DNA of 64,000 bases from Hyphomicrobium sp. (GTDB lineage: Bacteria > Pseudomonadota > Alphaproteobacteria > Rhizobiales > Hyphomicrobiaceae), in NCBI GenBank assembly GCA_003987725.1, contig RXJH01000005.1:206328-270327 (forward strand), read 5' to 3'. Of the stretch, positions 8,373-17,586 are shown piece by piece (the first letter of the stretch is position 1; each line of letters starts with the position of its first letter). The position numbers were made by a program, and so were the translations under genes. A model generated the notes under the pieces. That model worked only from the letters and a program-made list of their open reading frames with translations, ran no database searches and had not been told where the DNA came from.

Positions 8373-11300
8373 TCACCCCTTGCCGCTGAGCAGCGTGTAG
8401 TTGCCCCCGGTCGCGGTGATGTCGGTTGCCCGCACCCGCTCGGTCGCGAACCGCGCCAGATAGTTCGGGCCGCCCGCCTTGGGACCGGTGCCCGACAGGC
8501 CTTCGCCACCGAACGGCTGCACGCCGACAACCGCGCCGATCTGGTTGCGGTTGACGTAGAGATTGCCGACGCGCGCATTCTCCGCGACGTAATCGGCGAC
8601 GCTTTCGATGCGGCTGTGCAGCCCGAGCGTCAGGCCGTACCCGGTGGCATTAAGGGCGGCGACGACCTTCTCCAGGTTGCCCCGCTCGTATCGGATCATA
8701 TGCAGGATCGGCCCGAATACCTCATGGTCGAGCTTGCTCAGCCGGTCGATCTCATAGAGCGACGGCGTGACGTACGTGCCGGCGCGGCACGCCTCGGGCA
8801 TGGCAAGGTCGATGATCTCCCGCCCTTCGCGCTGCATCCGGACCTTATGGCTTTCGAGCGCATCCTGCGCCGCTTCGTCGATGACCGGGCCGATGTCGGT
8901 CGCATAATCGAAAGGATCGCCGACATCGAGCGCCTCGATGGCGCCCGCCAGCATCGAACGAATGCGCGGCGCATTATCGTCCTGCACGAAGAGAACCCGC
9001 GCCGCCGAGCATCTCTGACCTGCGCTGTCGAATGCCGACCGGACCGCGTCGCGCACGACCTGTTCGGGAAGAGCGGATGAATCCGCGATCATGGCGTTGA
9101 TGCCGCCCGTCTCGGCGATGAACGGCACGATCGGGCCACGGCGATCGGCCAGCGCCCGCTGAATGGCCCACGCCGTTTCGTTGGAGCCCGTGAAGGCCAC
9201 GCCCTGAATGCGCGCGTCCTTGACGATGGCTTCGCCGAGCTTGCCGCCGCCCGTCACGAGATGCAGCGCGTCGCGGGGCACACCCGCCTCGTGCAGAAGC
9301 TTGACTGCCAGGAAGCCCGCAATCGGTGTCTGCTCCGCAGGCTTGGCGACCACAGTGTTTCCGGCGGCGAGCGCCGCGGCAACCTGCCCGACGAAAATCG
9401 CGATCGGAAAATTCCAGGGCGAAATGCACCCGAAGACGCCGCGGCCTCTGAGCGAGATTGTATTTTCTTCGCCTGTCGGGCCCTTCAGAAAAACCGGATC
9501 GGAAAAGAGACGGCGCGTTTCGATGGCGTAGTAGCGAAGATAGTCGACCGCCTCGCGAACCTCCGAATGCGCGGCATCGAGCGTCTTCCCCGCTTCACGA
9601 ACGAGCGCGGCCATCAGAACCGCGCGATCCCTTTCGAACAAATCGGCGGCGGCTTCGAGAATGCGCGCGCGTTCCGGCGCATCCGTCTTCTCCCAGCGCG
9701 GCGCAGCATTCACCGCCGATGAAATCGCGTCCTCAAGGTGCTGCGGCGTCGCCAGCCGCACCGTGCCGATCCGGTCGCGATGATCATGCGGCGACAGCGA
9801 GATCGCAGCCGAATCTCCGCCCGCGGTGATCGTGCCATTGACGATCGGCCCGGCCAAAAACGGAGACTTCAAGATTTTTGCGATATCCGCCTGAAGTCCT
9901 TCGCGCACGCTCGTCTGCACCAGCGCCAGCCCGGCACTGTTCTTGCGCTCGGGCAGGAAAATATCGCGCGGCCGCGCGATCAGCTTCACGCGCTCGCCCG
10001 AAGTGAACTCCCGATCCGCGATCTCGACGGGATCGGCGATGATCTCGGAGATCGACATTTCCTCATCGCCCAGCCGGTTGACGAACGACGTGTTGGCGCC
10101 GTTCTCGAGCAAGCGGCGCACGAGATATCCGAGCAGATCCTCATGACCTCCGACCGGCGCATAAATCCGGCATGCCCGCCCGAACTTGCCCTCGCCGACG
10201 ACCTGCGCGAAGAGCGCTTCGCCCATGCCGTGCAGCCGCTGATATTCGAATTCCACCTGCCCACCCGCAACGGAGGCCGCCGCGATCGTATGCGCATTAT
10301 GCGTTGCAAACTGCGGATAGAAGGCGACGGGGTCCGAAATCAGCAAGCGCATCGCAGCGAGGTAGGAAACGTCGGTATGCAGCTTCCGCGAAAACACCGG
10401 ATAATCTTCGAAACCGCGCTCCTGCGCCCACTTGATCTCGCTGTCCCAGTAGGCGCCTTTGACGAGGCGCACCGGGATCCGCTTGCCGGTCTTCTCGCTA
10501 AGACGCCGAAGCCACCTGAGCATTGGAATAGCGCGCTTCCCGTAGGCCTGCACGGCGATGCCGAGACCGTTCCACCCTTCGAGATACGGGTTGAGGAGTG
10601 TTTCGCCAAAAAGATCCGCGGTAACGTCGAGCCTGTCCTGCTCTTCGGCGTCGATGGTGAGACCGAGCCCTTTCGCCCGGGCCGCACGCGCCAGCGTCAA
10701 GATCAGCGGCGCAAGCTCGGACCTGAGGCGATGTTCCTTGCCGGGTTCGAAGCGCGGATGCAGCGCCGAAAGCTTGACCGAGATCGACGGCCTGTCGAAA
10801 ATAGCATCCGCATGCGGCGTCACGAGTGGCCCGGCCTCTGCGCCAATCGCATCGATTGCGACCATGTAGCGTTGGAAATACCGTTCCGCGTCCTGCTCGG
10901 ATCGAGCCGCTTCTCCCAGCATGTCGTAGGAAAACCGATAGCCCTTCTCAGCGTATGCCCGCGACCGAGAGAGTGCGCCCTCGATCGTCGAACCGAGCAC
11001 GAACTGCTCGCCCAGAAGCCTGACGGCCTGGCGAATGGCGAGCCGGATGGTCCCCTCGCCCGAGCGCGCGACGAGCCGCTTCATCGCTTGGAATGGGTTT
11101 GCGCCCTTGGCTTCCCTGAGCCGCATGATGCGGCCCGTGAGCATCAGGCCCCATGTCGAAGCATTGACGAAAAGGCTGTCGGAATGGCCGCGATGCTTCT
11201 CCCACGCACCGCCTGAGATCTTGTCGGCGATAAAGGCGTTAGCGGTCTCCGCATCTGGAATACGCAGCAGCGCCTCGGCGAGGCACATCAGGATCACGCC

Positions 11301-11555
11301 TTCGTCGGTCGCCAATCCGTATTCGTGCATGAACGCATCGACGCCGGCATGGCTCGACTTGTCGGCGCGCGCCGCGAGCACGAGGCGCCGTGCGACGTCC
11401 GCGGTTCGCCGTCGCTCATCTTCGGTGAAAAGCGCGCGTTCGATCAGCGCGCCGACGAGCCGCGGCTCGTCCATGAGATATTGCGCGGCGAACTCGTCCC
11501 GCGATGGGAGACCCCGCTGTGTCACGCTATCCTCGCGCCGCAATGTCGCGACCAT
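8373..11555 (-). CDS. putA: Bifunctional proline dehydrogenase / L-glutamate-gamma-semialdehyde dehydrogenase PutA
   Basis: Oxidises proline to glutamate in two steps, FAD-dependent then NAD-dependent, with channelling between the sites. The 1060-residue protein has the proline dehydrogenase barrel at roughly 180-490, with RIPVRLVKGAYWDSEIKWA and EFEYQRLHGMGEALF, and an aldehyde dehydrogenase domain from about 570, with CISPWNFPIAIFVGQVAAAL, the general base in FIAETGGINAMI and the nucleophile Cys in SAGQRCSAARVLFV. There is no N-terminal ribbon-helix-helix DNA-binding domain, so it should not repress its own gene as enterobacterial PutA does; this shorter form is usual in alphaproteobacteria. 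I use the ATG at 11555 with GCGGGAA a few bases upstream; a TTG at 11576 would add seven residues. The gene stands alone. Confidence 0.96.
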   Translation of the reverse strand: MVATLRREDSVTQRGLPSRDEFAAQYLMDEPRLVGALIERALFTEDERRRTADVARRLVLAARADKSSHAGVDAFMHEYGLATDEGVILMCLAEALLRIPDAETANAFIADKISGGAWEKHRGHSDSLFVNASTWGLMLTGRIMRLREAKGANPFQAMKRLVARSGEGTIRLAIRQAVRLLGEQFVLGSTIEGALSRSRAYAEKGYRFSYDMLGEAARSEQDAERYFQRYMVAIDAIGAEAGPLVTPHADAIFDRPSISVKLSALHPRFEPGKEHRLRSELAPLILTLARAARAKGLGLTIDAEEQDRLDVTADLFGETLLNPYLEGWNGLGIAVQAYGKRAIPMLRWLRRLSEKTGKRIPVRLVKGAYWDSEIKWAQERGFEDYPVFSRKLHTDVSYLAAMRLLISDPVAFYPQFATHNAHTIAAASVAGGQVEFEYQRLHGMGEALFAQVVGEGKFGRACRIYAPVGGHEDLLGYLVRRLLENGANTSFVNRLGDEEMSISEIIADPVEIADREFTSGERVKLIARPRDIFLPERKNSAGLALVQTSVREGLQADIAKILKSPFLAGPIVNGTITAGGDSAAISLSPHDHRDRIGTVRLATPQHLEDAISSAVNAAPRWEKTDAPERARILEAAADLFERDRAVLMAALVREAGKTLDAAHSEVREAVDYLRYYAIETRRLFSDPVFLKGPTGEENTISLRGRGVFGCISPWNFPIAIFVGQVAAALAAGNTVVAKPAEQTPIAGFLAVKLLHEAGVPRDALHLVTGGGKLGEAIVKDARIQGVAFTGSNETAWAIQRALADRRGPIVPFIAETGGINAMIADSSALPEQVVRDAVRSAFDSAGQRCSAARVLFVQDDNAPRIRSMLAGAIEALDVGDPFDYATDIGPVIDEAAQDALESHKVRMQREGREIIDLAMPEACRAGTYVTPSLYEIDRLSKLDHEVFGPILHMIRYERGNLEKVVAALNATGYGLTLGLHSRIESVADYVAENARVGNLYVNRNQIGAVVGVQPFGGEGLSGTGPKAGGPNYLARFATERVRATDITATGGNYTLLSGKG

Positions 11556-11725
11556 GATTTTCCCGCTGATCAACAAAGGGCGCTCAACGCGATTCGCCCG
11601 GGGTCGATATTACCAGATTGCCTGTCGCGCGCCTGCGGCCGAAAAAGCGGGCCGCCTCCTTGTCCACTTGACGGCTCGCCCGTAATCCCGTCACCACTTC
11701 CTAAATTGTAATCAGGGCCAGAACT

Positions 11726-12577
11726 TTGTCTGAGATCATCAAAGTCGTTCGCAGTGTCCGCGACCTCCGAAAGGCCACCTCAAAATGGCGGCAGCGCGGC
11801 CAGAGCATTGCCCTCGTCCCGACCATGGGAGCGCTTCACGCAGGCCACCTTGCCCTCGTCAAGCTTGCGAGAAAGAAGGCCGATAAAACGGTCGTTTCGA
11901 TCTTCGTGAACCCGACCCAATTCGGCCCGAATGAAGATCTCTCCCGTTATCCGCGCGACGAGGCGGGCGACCTGGAAAAGCTCGCCGCCGCCGATGCCGA
12001 TCTCGTTTGGGCGCCGGGCGTCGAGGAAATGTACCCGGAAGGTTTTTCGGCCGGCGTCCGTGCCGGAAGTGCGGCAAAGGAACTCGAAGGCGAATTCCGC
12101 CCGTTTCATTTCGACGGCGTTGCGACGGTGTGCACAAAGCTCTTCAATCAGGTGACGCCGGACGTCGCGATTTTTGGCGAAAAGGACTATCAGCAGCTTG
12201 CCGTTCTGCGACAAGTCGTTCGCGATCTCAATATGCCGCTGAAGATAATAGGTGCCCCGACCAAGCGCGATAGCGACGGCCTGGCGCTTTCCTCTCGCAA
12301 TGCCTATCTGAGCGAAGCCGAACGCGAGATCGCCCCAGCGCTAAACGCCGTTATCGCAGCACTTGCCGAAGACGTCGCCAACGGGGCTGACGTGGTGTCG
12401 GGTATTGCCAACGCCAAGCGCAAGCTGGCAGCCGCAGGGTTCACGAAAATTGACTACGTTGAAGTCCGCGACGCGGAAACGCTGGCTGTGCCTCCGGACC
12501 ACGATGGCCGGGACCTGCGCGTTCTCGCCGCCGCTTGGCTCGGTAAGACGCGCTTGATCGATAACGTCGCAGTTTAA
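11726..12577 (+). CDS. panC: Pantoate--beta-alanine ligase PanC
   Basis: Joins pantoate and beta-alanine with ATP to make pantothenate, the coenzyme A precursor, in the cytoplasm. At 283 residues it is family length. The nucleotide-binding HxGH motif is in VPTMGALHAGHLALV near residue 37; VSIFVNPTQFGPNEDLSRYPR and FGEKDYQQLAVLRQ are the pantoate and dimer blocks, and DGLALSSRNAYLS is the KMSKS-like loop. The TTG start at 11726 gives MSEIIKVV, matching where homologues begin; AGGG lies about 11 bp upstream. panB is not adjacent. The gene is divergent from putA across about 170 bp. Confidence 0.95.
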   Translation: MSEIIKVVRSVRDLRKATSKWRQRGQSIALVPTMGALHAGHLALVKLARKKADKTVVSIFVNPTQFGPNEDLSRYPRDEAGDLEKLAAADADLVWAPGVEEMYPEGFSAGVRAGSAAKELEGEFRPFHFDGVATVCTKLFNQVTPDVAIFGEKDYQQLAVLRQVVRDLNMPLKIIGAPTKRDSDGLALSSRNAYLSEAEREIAPALNAVIAALAEDVANGADVVSGIANAKRKLAAAGFTKIDYVEVRDAETLAVPPDHDGRDLRVLAAAWLGKTRLIDNVAV

Positions 12578-12748
12578 GCCGTTTGCCGCGTTGCCGTGCC
12601 GCCACAAGTCGCAAACGCGATGGTGGCGTGCCCCAGGCTCAGGCTATAAGGAACGCTCAAGATTCGCTTCAGCGGCCCTGGCTGTCGTGCGTGTCCGCCG
12701 CTTCGTTCCGAAGGCAAGGTCACGCCAAAGCACGGACAAAGGCTGCAC

Positions 12749-14755
12749 ATGAGCCGATCACAAACCGACCTCTTTCCGGATTTTGAAAGCGAAATGACTG
12801 AAAAATCGTCGCGTGCACGCAAGCCTGTCGAGAGTGGCTACAGCGAGCATCACATCGAGGTGCTTGAAGGCCTGGAGCCCGTCCGGCGCCGACCGGGCAT
12901 GTACATCGGCGGCACCGACGAAAAGGCCATGCATCACCTCTTCGCCGAGGTGATTGATAACTCGATGGACGAGGCCGTTGCCGGCCACGCGACGTGGATC
13001 GAGGTCGAACTCGCGGCCGACGGCTTTCTTACTGTCACCGATAACGGCCGCGGCATCCCGATCGGCCCGCATCCGAAATACAAGAACAAAAGCGCGCTCG
13101 AAGTCGTGATGACGGTGCTGCACGCCGGTGGCAAGTTCGATTCGAAGGCCTACAACACGTCGGGCGGTTTGCATGGCGTCGGCGTCTCCGTCGTCAACGC
13201 GCTGTCCGAAACGCTCGAAGTCCAGGTCGCGCGTGACCAGCAGCTCTATCGCATGGTCTTCTCGCGGGGCGAGCCGCAGACCAAGCTCGAAAAGCTCGGC
13301 TCGATCATGAACCGGCGCGGCACAAAAACGCGCTTCAAACCTGACGAAAAAATCTTCGGCAAGGGCTGTGCGTTCAAGCCCGCCCGCCTGATGAAAATGG
13401 CGCGTTCGAAAGCTTATCTCTTCGGCGGCGTCGAAATCCGCTGGAAATGCGATCCCGAACTCATCAAGGACGACACGCCTGCCGAAGCGACCTTCCACTT
13501 CCCCGGTGGTTTGAGCGACTATCTGACCGCGTCGATCGAAGGGCAAATTCAGGTCACGAAGGACATCTTCTCGGGCCGGGTCGAGAAGGAAGAGGGTCAC
13601 GGCTCGGTCGAATGGGCTGTCGCCTGGATCGCCAACGAAGACGGCTTCTCGTCCTCCTACTGTAATACCATTCCGACGCCCGAAGGCGGCACGCACGAGA
13701 ACGGCTTGCGCCAGGCGTTGTACAAAGGCCTCCGGGCCTACGGCGAACTCGTCGGTGCGAAAAAGGCCATCCAGATCACCTCGGAAGACGTGATGGGCAC
13801 GGCGGCGTCCATGCTGTCCGTCTTCATCCGCGAGCCCGAATTCCAAGGCCAGACGAAGGACAAGCTCGCAACCTCCGAAGCAACGAAGATCGTCGAAACG
13901 GCCGTTCGAGACGCCTTCGACCATTGGCTCGCCGATAGCCCTCAACAGGCGACCAAACTCCTCGAATGGACGATCGATCAGTCCGAAGAGCGCCTGAAGC
14001 GCCGCCGCGAGAAGGAAGTCGGCCGTCAGTCCGCCACGCGGAGGTTGCGCCTCCCCGGCAAGCTTGCCGACTGCTCGATTCAGCAGGCAGCGGGCACGGA
14101 AATCTTCATCGTCGAAGGCGATTCCGCCGGTGGCAGCGCAAAGAGCGCGCGCGATCGCGAAACCCAGGCAATTCTGCCGCTGCGCGGTAAAATTCTGAAC
14201 GTCGCGAACGCCTCATCGGCGAAGCTTTCGCAGAACCAGCTGCTCTCCGACCTCATTCAGGCACTCGGCGTCGGCACCGGCACGAAATACCGTGATGAGG
14301 ACCTGCGCTACGAGCGCGTGATCATCATGACGGATGCCGACGTGGACGGCGCGCACATCGCCTCGCTGCTGATCACGTTTTTCTATCAGGAAACGCCAGA
14401 ACTCGTCGAAAACGGCCATCTCTTTCTGGCCGTCCCTCCGCTTTATAAGATCGCGGACAAGAGCGACGTCGCCTACGCGCGCAATGAAGCCCATCGCGAC
14501 GAACTAATTGCCACCCACTTCAAAGGCAAGAAGCCGAAGGTCACGCGCTTCAAAGGCCTTGGCGAGATGGACTTCAAGGATCTCAAAGAGACGACGATGG
14601 ACAAGCGGCGGCGCATGCTGCTGCAGGTCGGGATTGGCGAAAGTGAACGTGGCGGCTTGGCCGACGTGGTCAACGCACTCATGGGCTCGAAGCCCGAAGC
14701 GCGCTTCCGCTTCATCCAGGAACACGCGGCGTTCGCGAAGGACCTGGACATCTAA
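12749..14755 (+). CDS. parE: DNA topoisomerase IV subunit B ParE
   Basis: The ATPase subunit of topoisomerase IV, which decatenates daughter chromosomes. The 668 residues hold the GHKL ATPase (EVIDNSMDEA near 70, DNGRGIP near 97, GGLHGVGVSVVNALSE near 140), the transducer domain, and the TOPRIM domain with EGDSAGGSAKSARDRETQAI near 450 and MTDADVDGAHIASLL near 525. It ends with the short GyrB/ParE C-terminal piece (FKGLGEMDFKDLKETTMD). Length and the absence of a GyrB-type insertion fit ParE better than GyrB. A polar leader of about 28 residues precedes the GYSEHHIEVLEGL block. A strong terminator follows the stop codon, so this is probably a single-gene transcript. Confidence 0.93.
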   Translation: MSRSQTDLFPDFESEMTEKSSRARKPVESGYSEHHIEVLEGLEPVRRRPGMYIGGTDEKAMHHLFAEVIDNSMDEAVAGHATWIEVELAADGFLTVTDNGRGIPIGPHPKYKNKSALEVVMTVLHAGGKFDSKAYNTSGGLHGVGVSVVNALSETLEVQVARDQQLYRMVFSRGEPQTKLEKLGSIMNRRGTKTRFKPDEKIFGKGCAFKPARLMKMARSKAYLFGGVEIRWKCDPELIKDDTPAEATFHFPGGLSDYLTASIEGQIQVTKDIFSGRVEKEEGHGSVEWAVAWIANEDGFSSSYCNTIPTPEGGTHENGLRQALYKGLRAYGELVGAKKAIQITSEDVMGTAASMLSVFIREPEFQGQTKDKLATSEATKIVETAVRDAFDHWLADSPQQATKLLEWTIDQSEERLKRRREKEVGRQSATRRLRLPGKLADCSIQQAAGTEIFIVEGDSAGGSAKSARDRETQAILPLRGKILNVANASSAKLSQNQLLSDLIQALGVGTGTKYRDEDLRYERVIIMTDADVDGAHIASLLITFFYQETPELVENGHLFLAVPPLYKIADKSDVAYARNEAHRDELIATHFKGKKPKVTRFKGLGEMDFKDLKETTMDKRRRMLLQVGIGESERGGLADVVNALMGSKPEARFRFIQEHAAFAKDLDI

Positions 14756-14783
14756 CCCGGCAAAATAGGCTGAAAGCTTGAAC

Positions 14784-14817
14784 GAGAGGAGTTGAAACGC
14801 TCCTCTCTTTTTTTATT
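14784..14817 (+). terminator. Rho-independent terminator after parE
   Basis: A perfect 8-bp stem GAGAGGAG/CTCCTCTC (14784-14791 with 14800-14807) is followed directly by seven T. It lies 29 bp past the parE stop and runs into the 3' end of the convergent desaturase gene. On the minus strand it has no T-run, so it serves parE. Confidence 0.9.
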
Positions 14818-16222
14818 TGCCGTCGCGCACCGACGCCTCGTTCTCGCGCGCGATCGCGTCAGGATCGCGAACCTGAGCATACTCGAGCGTATTGGTGTCG
14901 ACGTAGACCTCGCCGTCCGGCTTCGGCGCGTACTTTTCGCCCAGCACTTCGATGACGGTCGGATTGCGATCCTCGACCGCGCCATGCGGCGAGTTGAAGT
15001 AGCCCTCAACGACGATCCCCTTCTCTCGGTATTCGGGATCCTGCAGCAGCAGCTCGTGCAAGCCTTTGAGCTTGTAGTGGGGCACCGAGGCGAAGACGTG
15101 GTGCGGAAGGTGATAATCCATGCCGAAGGGAAAGACCGCGTAACGAATGAACGGGTTGACGAGAAAAACCCGGGTGTTCGTGTAACGTCCGCGATCGGCA
15201 TTTCCGTGCTGCACCCACTGGCGCATGATCATGAATAGCGGGAACGCCGTAAACAGAGGCAGGATCCAAAGCAGACCGAAATATGCCCATGCATGGCCCC
15301 AGCCCGCAACTTCGATCCCCGTAAGCGCGAAGTACAGGATCGCCATATAGACGACGCGGCTGATGTTCGTCGTACGATGGGAGATCACCGTCTCGACGTG
15401 CGCATGCGGCAGCTTCTCCTCATCGAGAAAATAGAAATACGCAACAGCCGCGGCCGTCGTCACGCCCAGCGCCGCGAAGGCCCACGCGTCATGTCCCAAC
15501 TTGATAAGCGTGATCGCAGCGGCAGGCGCCGTCACGGCATAAATGACACCCATCAGCGTCGGTAGCCGTTCGCCCTTGCGCTCGCGGTCCATATACGGGT
15601 TGTTGTCGGTGCCGAGCGCGCTGTAGCGGGCACGCACGATCATGTAGCGGAAGAGGTTCGGCAGCCAAAGCTGCTTCCCGAGCTCCTTCAGCATCTCGAA
15701 ATGAGTGATCGGGAAATCGAGATCGTGACCGCTTTCATTGAGCTGGGCCCAATCGGGATCGCGGAGCGGGTCATTGATGAATTGGTGATGCGCGAGATGA
15801 TGCAGCCGGTATTGGAACGTCGACGTATAGATCGGAAACCCACCGAGCCAATCGGACGCCAGCTCATTCAGGATCTTGTTTTCAAAAAGGATGAAGTGCG
15901 TCCCCTCATGAATGACGCCACCGAACTGGTGCTGCGACGCGCCGACCGCAGCGATGCACAATAGCGTCATGGGGATGTTCCACCACCACCCGAGACCTGC
16001 CTCGGCGACCGCGCCGTAGCTCCAGATCGTCAAACCGATCGATGCAGCAATAACGAGATACACAAACGCGATATGGCGGAAATTCGTGTAGTTATCGCGC
16101 TTCTTGAGCTCACGAATGGCGTCACCGCGGCGAACGCCCCTCGGACGCGCTTCGCCGCTCGTCGCGCTCTCGCGAATTGTCAGACCGGCATCGGCCATCG
16201 AAGAACGAAAATTTCCAGCCAT
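14813..16222 (-). CDS. Membrane fatty acid desaturase family protein
   Basis: A di-iron membrane enzyme of the FA_desaturase family, 469 residues. The three histidine boxes that bind the iron pair are clear: HEGTH near residue 105, HHLAHH near 140 and DYHLPHH near 370. Membrane stretches lie at about 50-70, 80-95, 225-265 and 290-335. A polar N-terminus of 40 residues and a hydrophilic C-terminal tail of about 90 residues flank the core. Members introduce double bonds or hydroxyl groups into lipids or related chains at the inner membrane; the chain and position cannot be told here, and a carotenoid or sterol-like substrate is possible. It is monocistronic and converges on parE. Confidence 0.9.
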   Translation of the reverse strand: MAGNFRSSMADAGLTIRESATSGEARPRGVRRGDAIRELKKRDNYTNFRHIAFVYLVIAASIGLTIWSYGAVAEAGLGWWWNIPMTLLCIAAVGASQHQFGGVIHEGTHFILFENKILNELASDWLGGFPIYTSTFQYRLHHLAHHQFINDPLRDPDWAQLNESGHDLDFPITHFEMLKELGKQLWLPNLFRYMIVRARYSALGTDNNPYMDRERKGERLPTLMGVIYAVTAPAAAITLIKLGHDAWAFAALGVTTAAAVAYFYFLDEEKLPHAHVETVISHRTTNISRVVYMAILYFALTGIEVAGWGHAWAYFGLLWILPLFTAFPLFMIMRQWVQHGNADRGRYTNTRVFLVNPFIRYAVFPFGMDYHLPHHVFASVPHYKLKGLHELLLQDPEYREKGIVVEGYFNSPHGAVEDRNPTVIEVLGEKYAPKPDGEVYVDTNTLEYAQVRDPDAIARENEASVRDGK

Positions 16223-16613
16223 CGATCGAGATCCTCGCGAATTTCAGCGGCGCTCGCGTATCTCTAACCTGAGAATCGCGCCGCATTAGGCAACGCCATC
16301 GACTTTTAGCGAACCTGCGTGTCCGACCGGTATCTGCACCCCGGGCAGATATCTACGGCATTGATTATTGATCCAAAAGTCAATTTCGCTGATACGACAA
16401 ATAAGCCCTTCACGACCCCGGACAATTTGTGACCGCATCGGGGCGGACCGGTCGCCCACGCCTCGCTACTGTTAAGTACGCGCCGCAGTGATTCGTCCGC
16501 GGCGACTCTTCGCACGCGCCCGGTATCGACACGTACAGTATCGCTGCGAAGTCGCGTTCCCGACCGTACCCACCGCGCGTGATAAAAATTGAGAAAATAA
16601 GGAGCTCTATCTA
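16223..16613. other. Divergent intergenic region between desaturase and aquaporin
   Basis: About 390 bp with no convincing gene. Both flanking genes read outward, so it carries both promoters. A minus-strand frame through it has arginine-rich chance composition and overlaps the start of the aquaporin gene, so I left it out. Confidence 0.45.
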
Positions 16614-17291
16614 ATGAATAGCCGCGCACTCGCCGCTGAAGCATTCGGCACATTCATGCTGATGTCGTCCATCCTGGGCTCAGCATTTTACTCCTTCGGA
16701 GCACCATCGGGAGCTGCAGGAATTCTAGGTGTCGCCTTCTGCATCGGCATAACGGTCATGGTGACAGCCTTCGCCATCGGCCATGTATCCGGCGGCCATT
16801 ACAATCCAGCCGTAACGATAGGTCTTGTAGCTGGTGGTCGATTCGAGGCCGGAAAAGCCGTGTTCTACATTCTGGCGCAACTCATCGGAGCCTGCGCTGC
16901 CTGCGGAATCTTCTCCCTCGTCGGCCACACCAGCCCGACATTCGCCGCCAACGGCTACGGCGAACTCTCGATGCTCAAGGCGAGCCTGTCCGAAGTCTTT
17001 ATCCTCGAGACCGTGCTGACGGCATTTTTCCTCGTTGTCATCATGGGCGTAACCAGGGTGAACGGGCCATCCCTTCTCGCTCCGGCGGCCATCGGCTTGG
17101 CCCTGACCGCGATCCACATCATGTCGATTCCGATCTCGAATACGTCGGTTAACCCCGCCCGAAGCTTCGGACCGGCCGTCTATGCTGGCGGGCTGCCCCT
17201 GTCCCAGCTCTGGCTGTTCTTCGTCGCCCCAATCTTGGGCGGCGTCGTCGGAGGCCTATTCGGGAAGTGGCTTCTCAAGGCCGACGCGTAG
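16614..17291 (+). CDS. aqpZ: Aquaporin (AqpZ-like water channel)
   Basis: An inner-membrane major intrinsic protein of 225 residues with six membrane spans and the two half-helix NPA motifs, GGHYNPAVT near residue 63 and NTSVNPARSFGPA near 180. The residues around the second NPA (H in ALTAIHIMS, T in NTSVNP, R in NPARS) match the narrow aromatic/arginine filter of water-specific AqpZ rather than the glycerol facilitator, so water transport is the likely role. The ATG at 16614 has AAGGAGCT about 9 bp upstream. A long hairpin follows the stop. The gene sits alone between two promoter regions. Osmotic control is plausible but no operator was seen. Confidence 0.93.
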   Translation: MNSRALAAEAFGTFMLMSSILGSAFYSFGAPSGAAGILGVAFCIGITVMVTAFAIGHVSGGHYNPAVTIGLVAGGRFEAGKAVFYILAQLIGACAACGIFSLVGHTSPTFAANGYGELSMLKASLSEVFILETVLTAFFLVVIMGVTRVNGPSLLAPAAIGLALTAIHIMSIPISNTSVNPARSFGPAVYAGGLPLSQLWLFFVAPILGGVVGGLFGKWLLKADA

Positions 17292-17303
17292 TAACGATAA
17301 CCC

Positions 17304-17329
17304 GGGCGAGCGGCCGATTTCGCTCGCCC
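17304..17329 (+). terminator. Hairpin after aquaporin gene, possible terminator
   Basis: A perfect 9-bp GC-rich stem GGGCGAGCG/CGCTCGCCC (17304-17312 with 17321-17329) with an 8-base loop lies 12 bp past the stop codon. No T-run follows, so it may be a transcript-end stabiliser or a weak terminator. Confidence 0.45.
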
Positions 17330-17586
17330 AATCCCCACCTGTGACACAACCCCGCGGGCTCATTGGCCTAAACCGGCGAGTTTCCCTTGCGCTTCCCCGG
17401 GATGTATGCGAGCACCCGAGCGTGCCGGAGCGCAGGGGATCGATTTGCGCATTTTTTAATGCTTTTTGATCCGCACTCCTATTCGGCTTAGGTCCTTTCG
17501 GCACCCGCCCCCTGCGCTCTCGAAAGACTGTCTGACGCCTGAAGTGCGCCGGACCATCCGAGCTGTGCAGATGGAGATACCTGCTT

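Noticed and set aside
9738-11216. A 492-codon plus-strand frame inside putA
   Set aside because: Antisense shadow of a high-GC gene; its product has no motif and putA reads cleanly in the opposite direction.
16306-16653. A 115-codon minus-strand frame before the aquaporin gene
   Set aside because: It overlaps the aquaporin start and has chance composition without a ribosome site.
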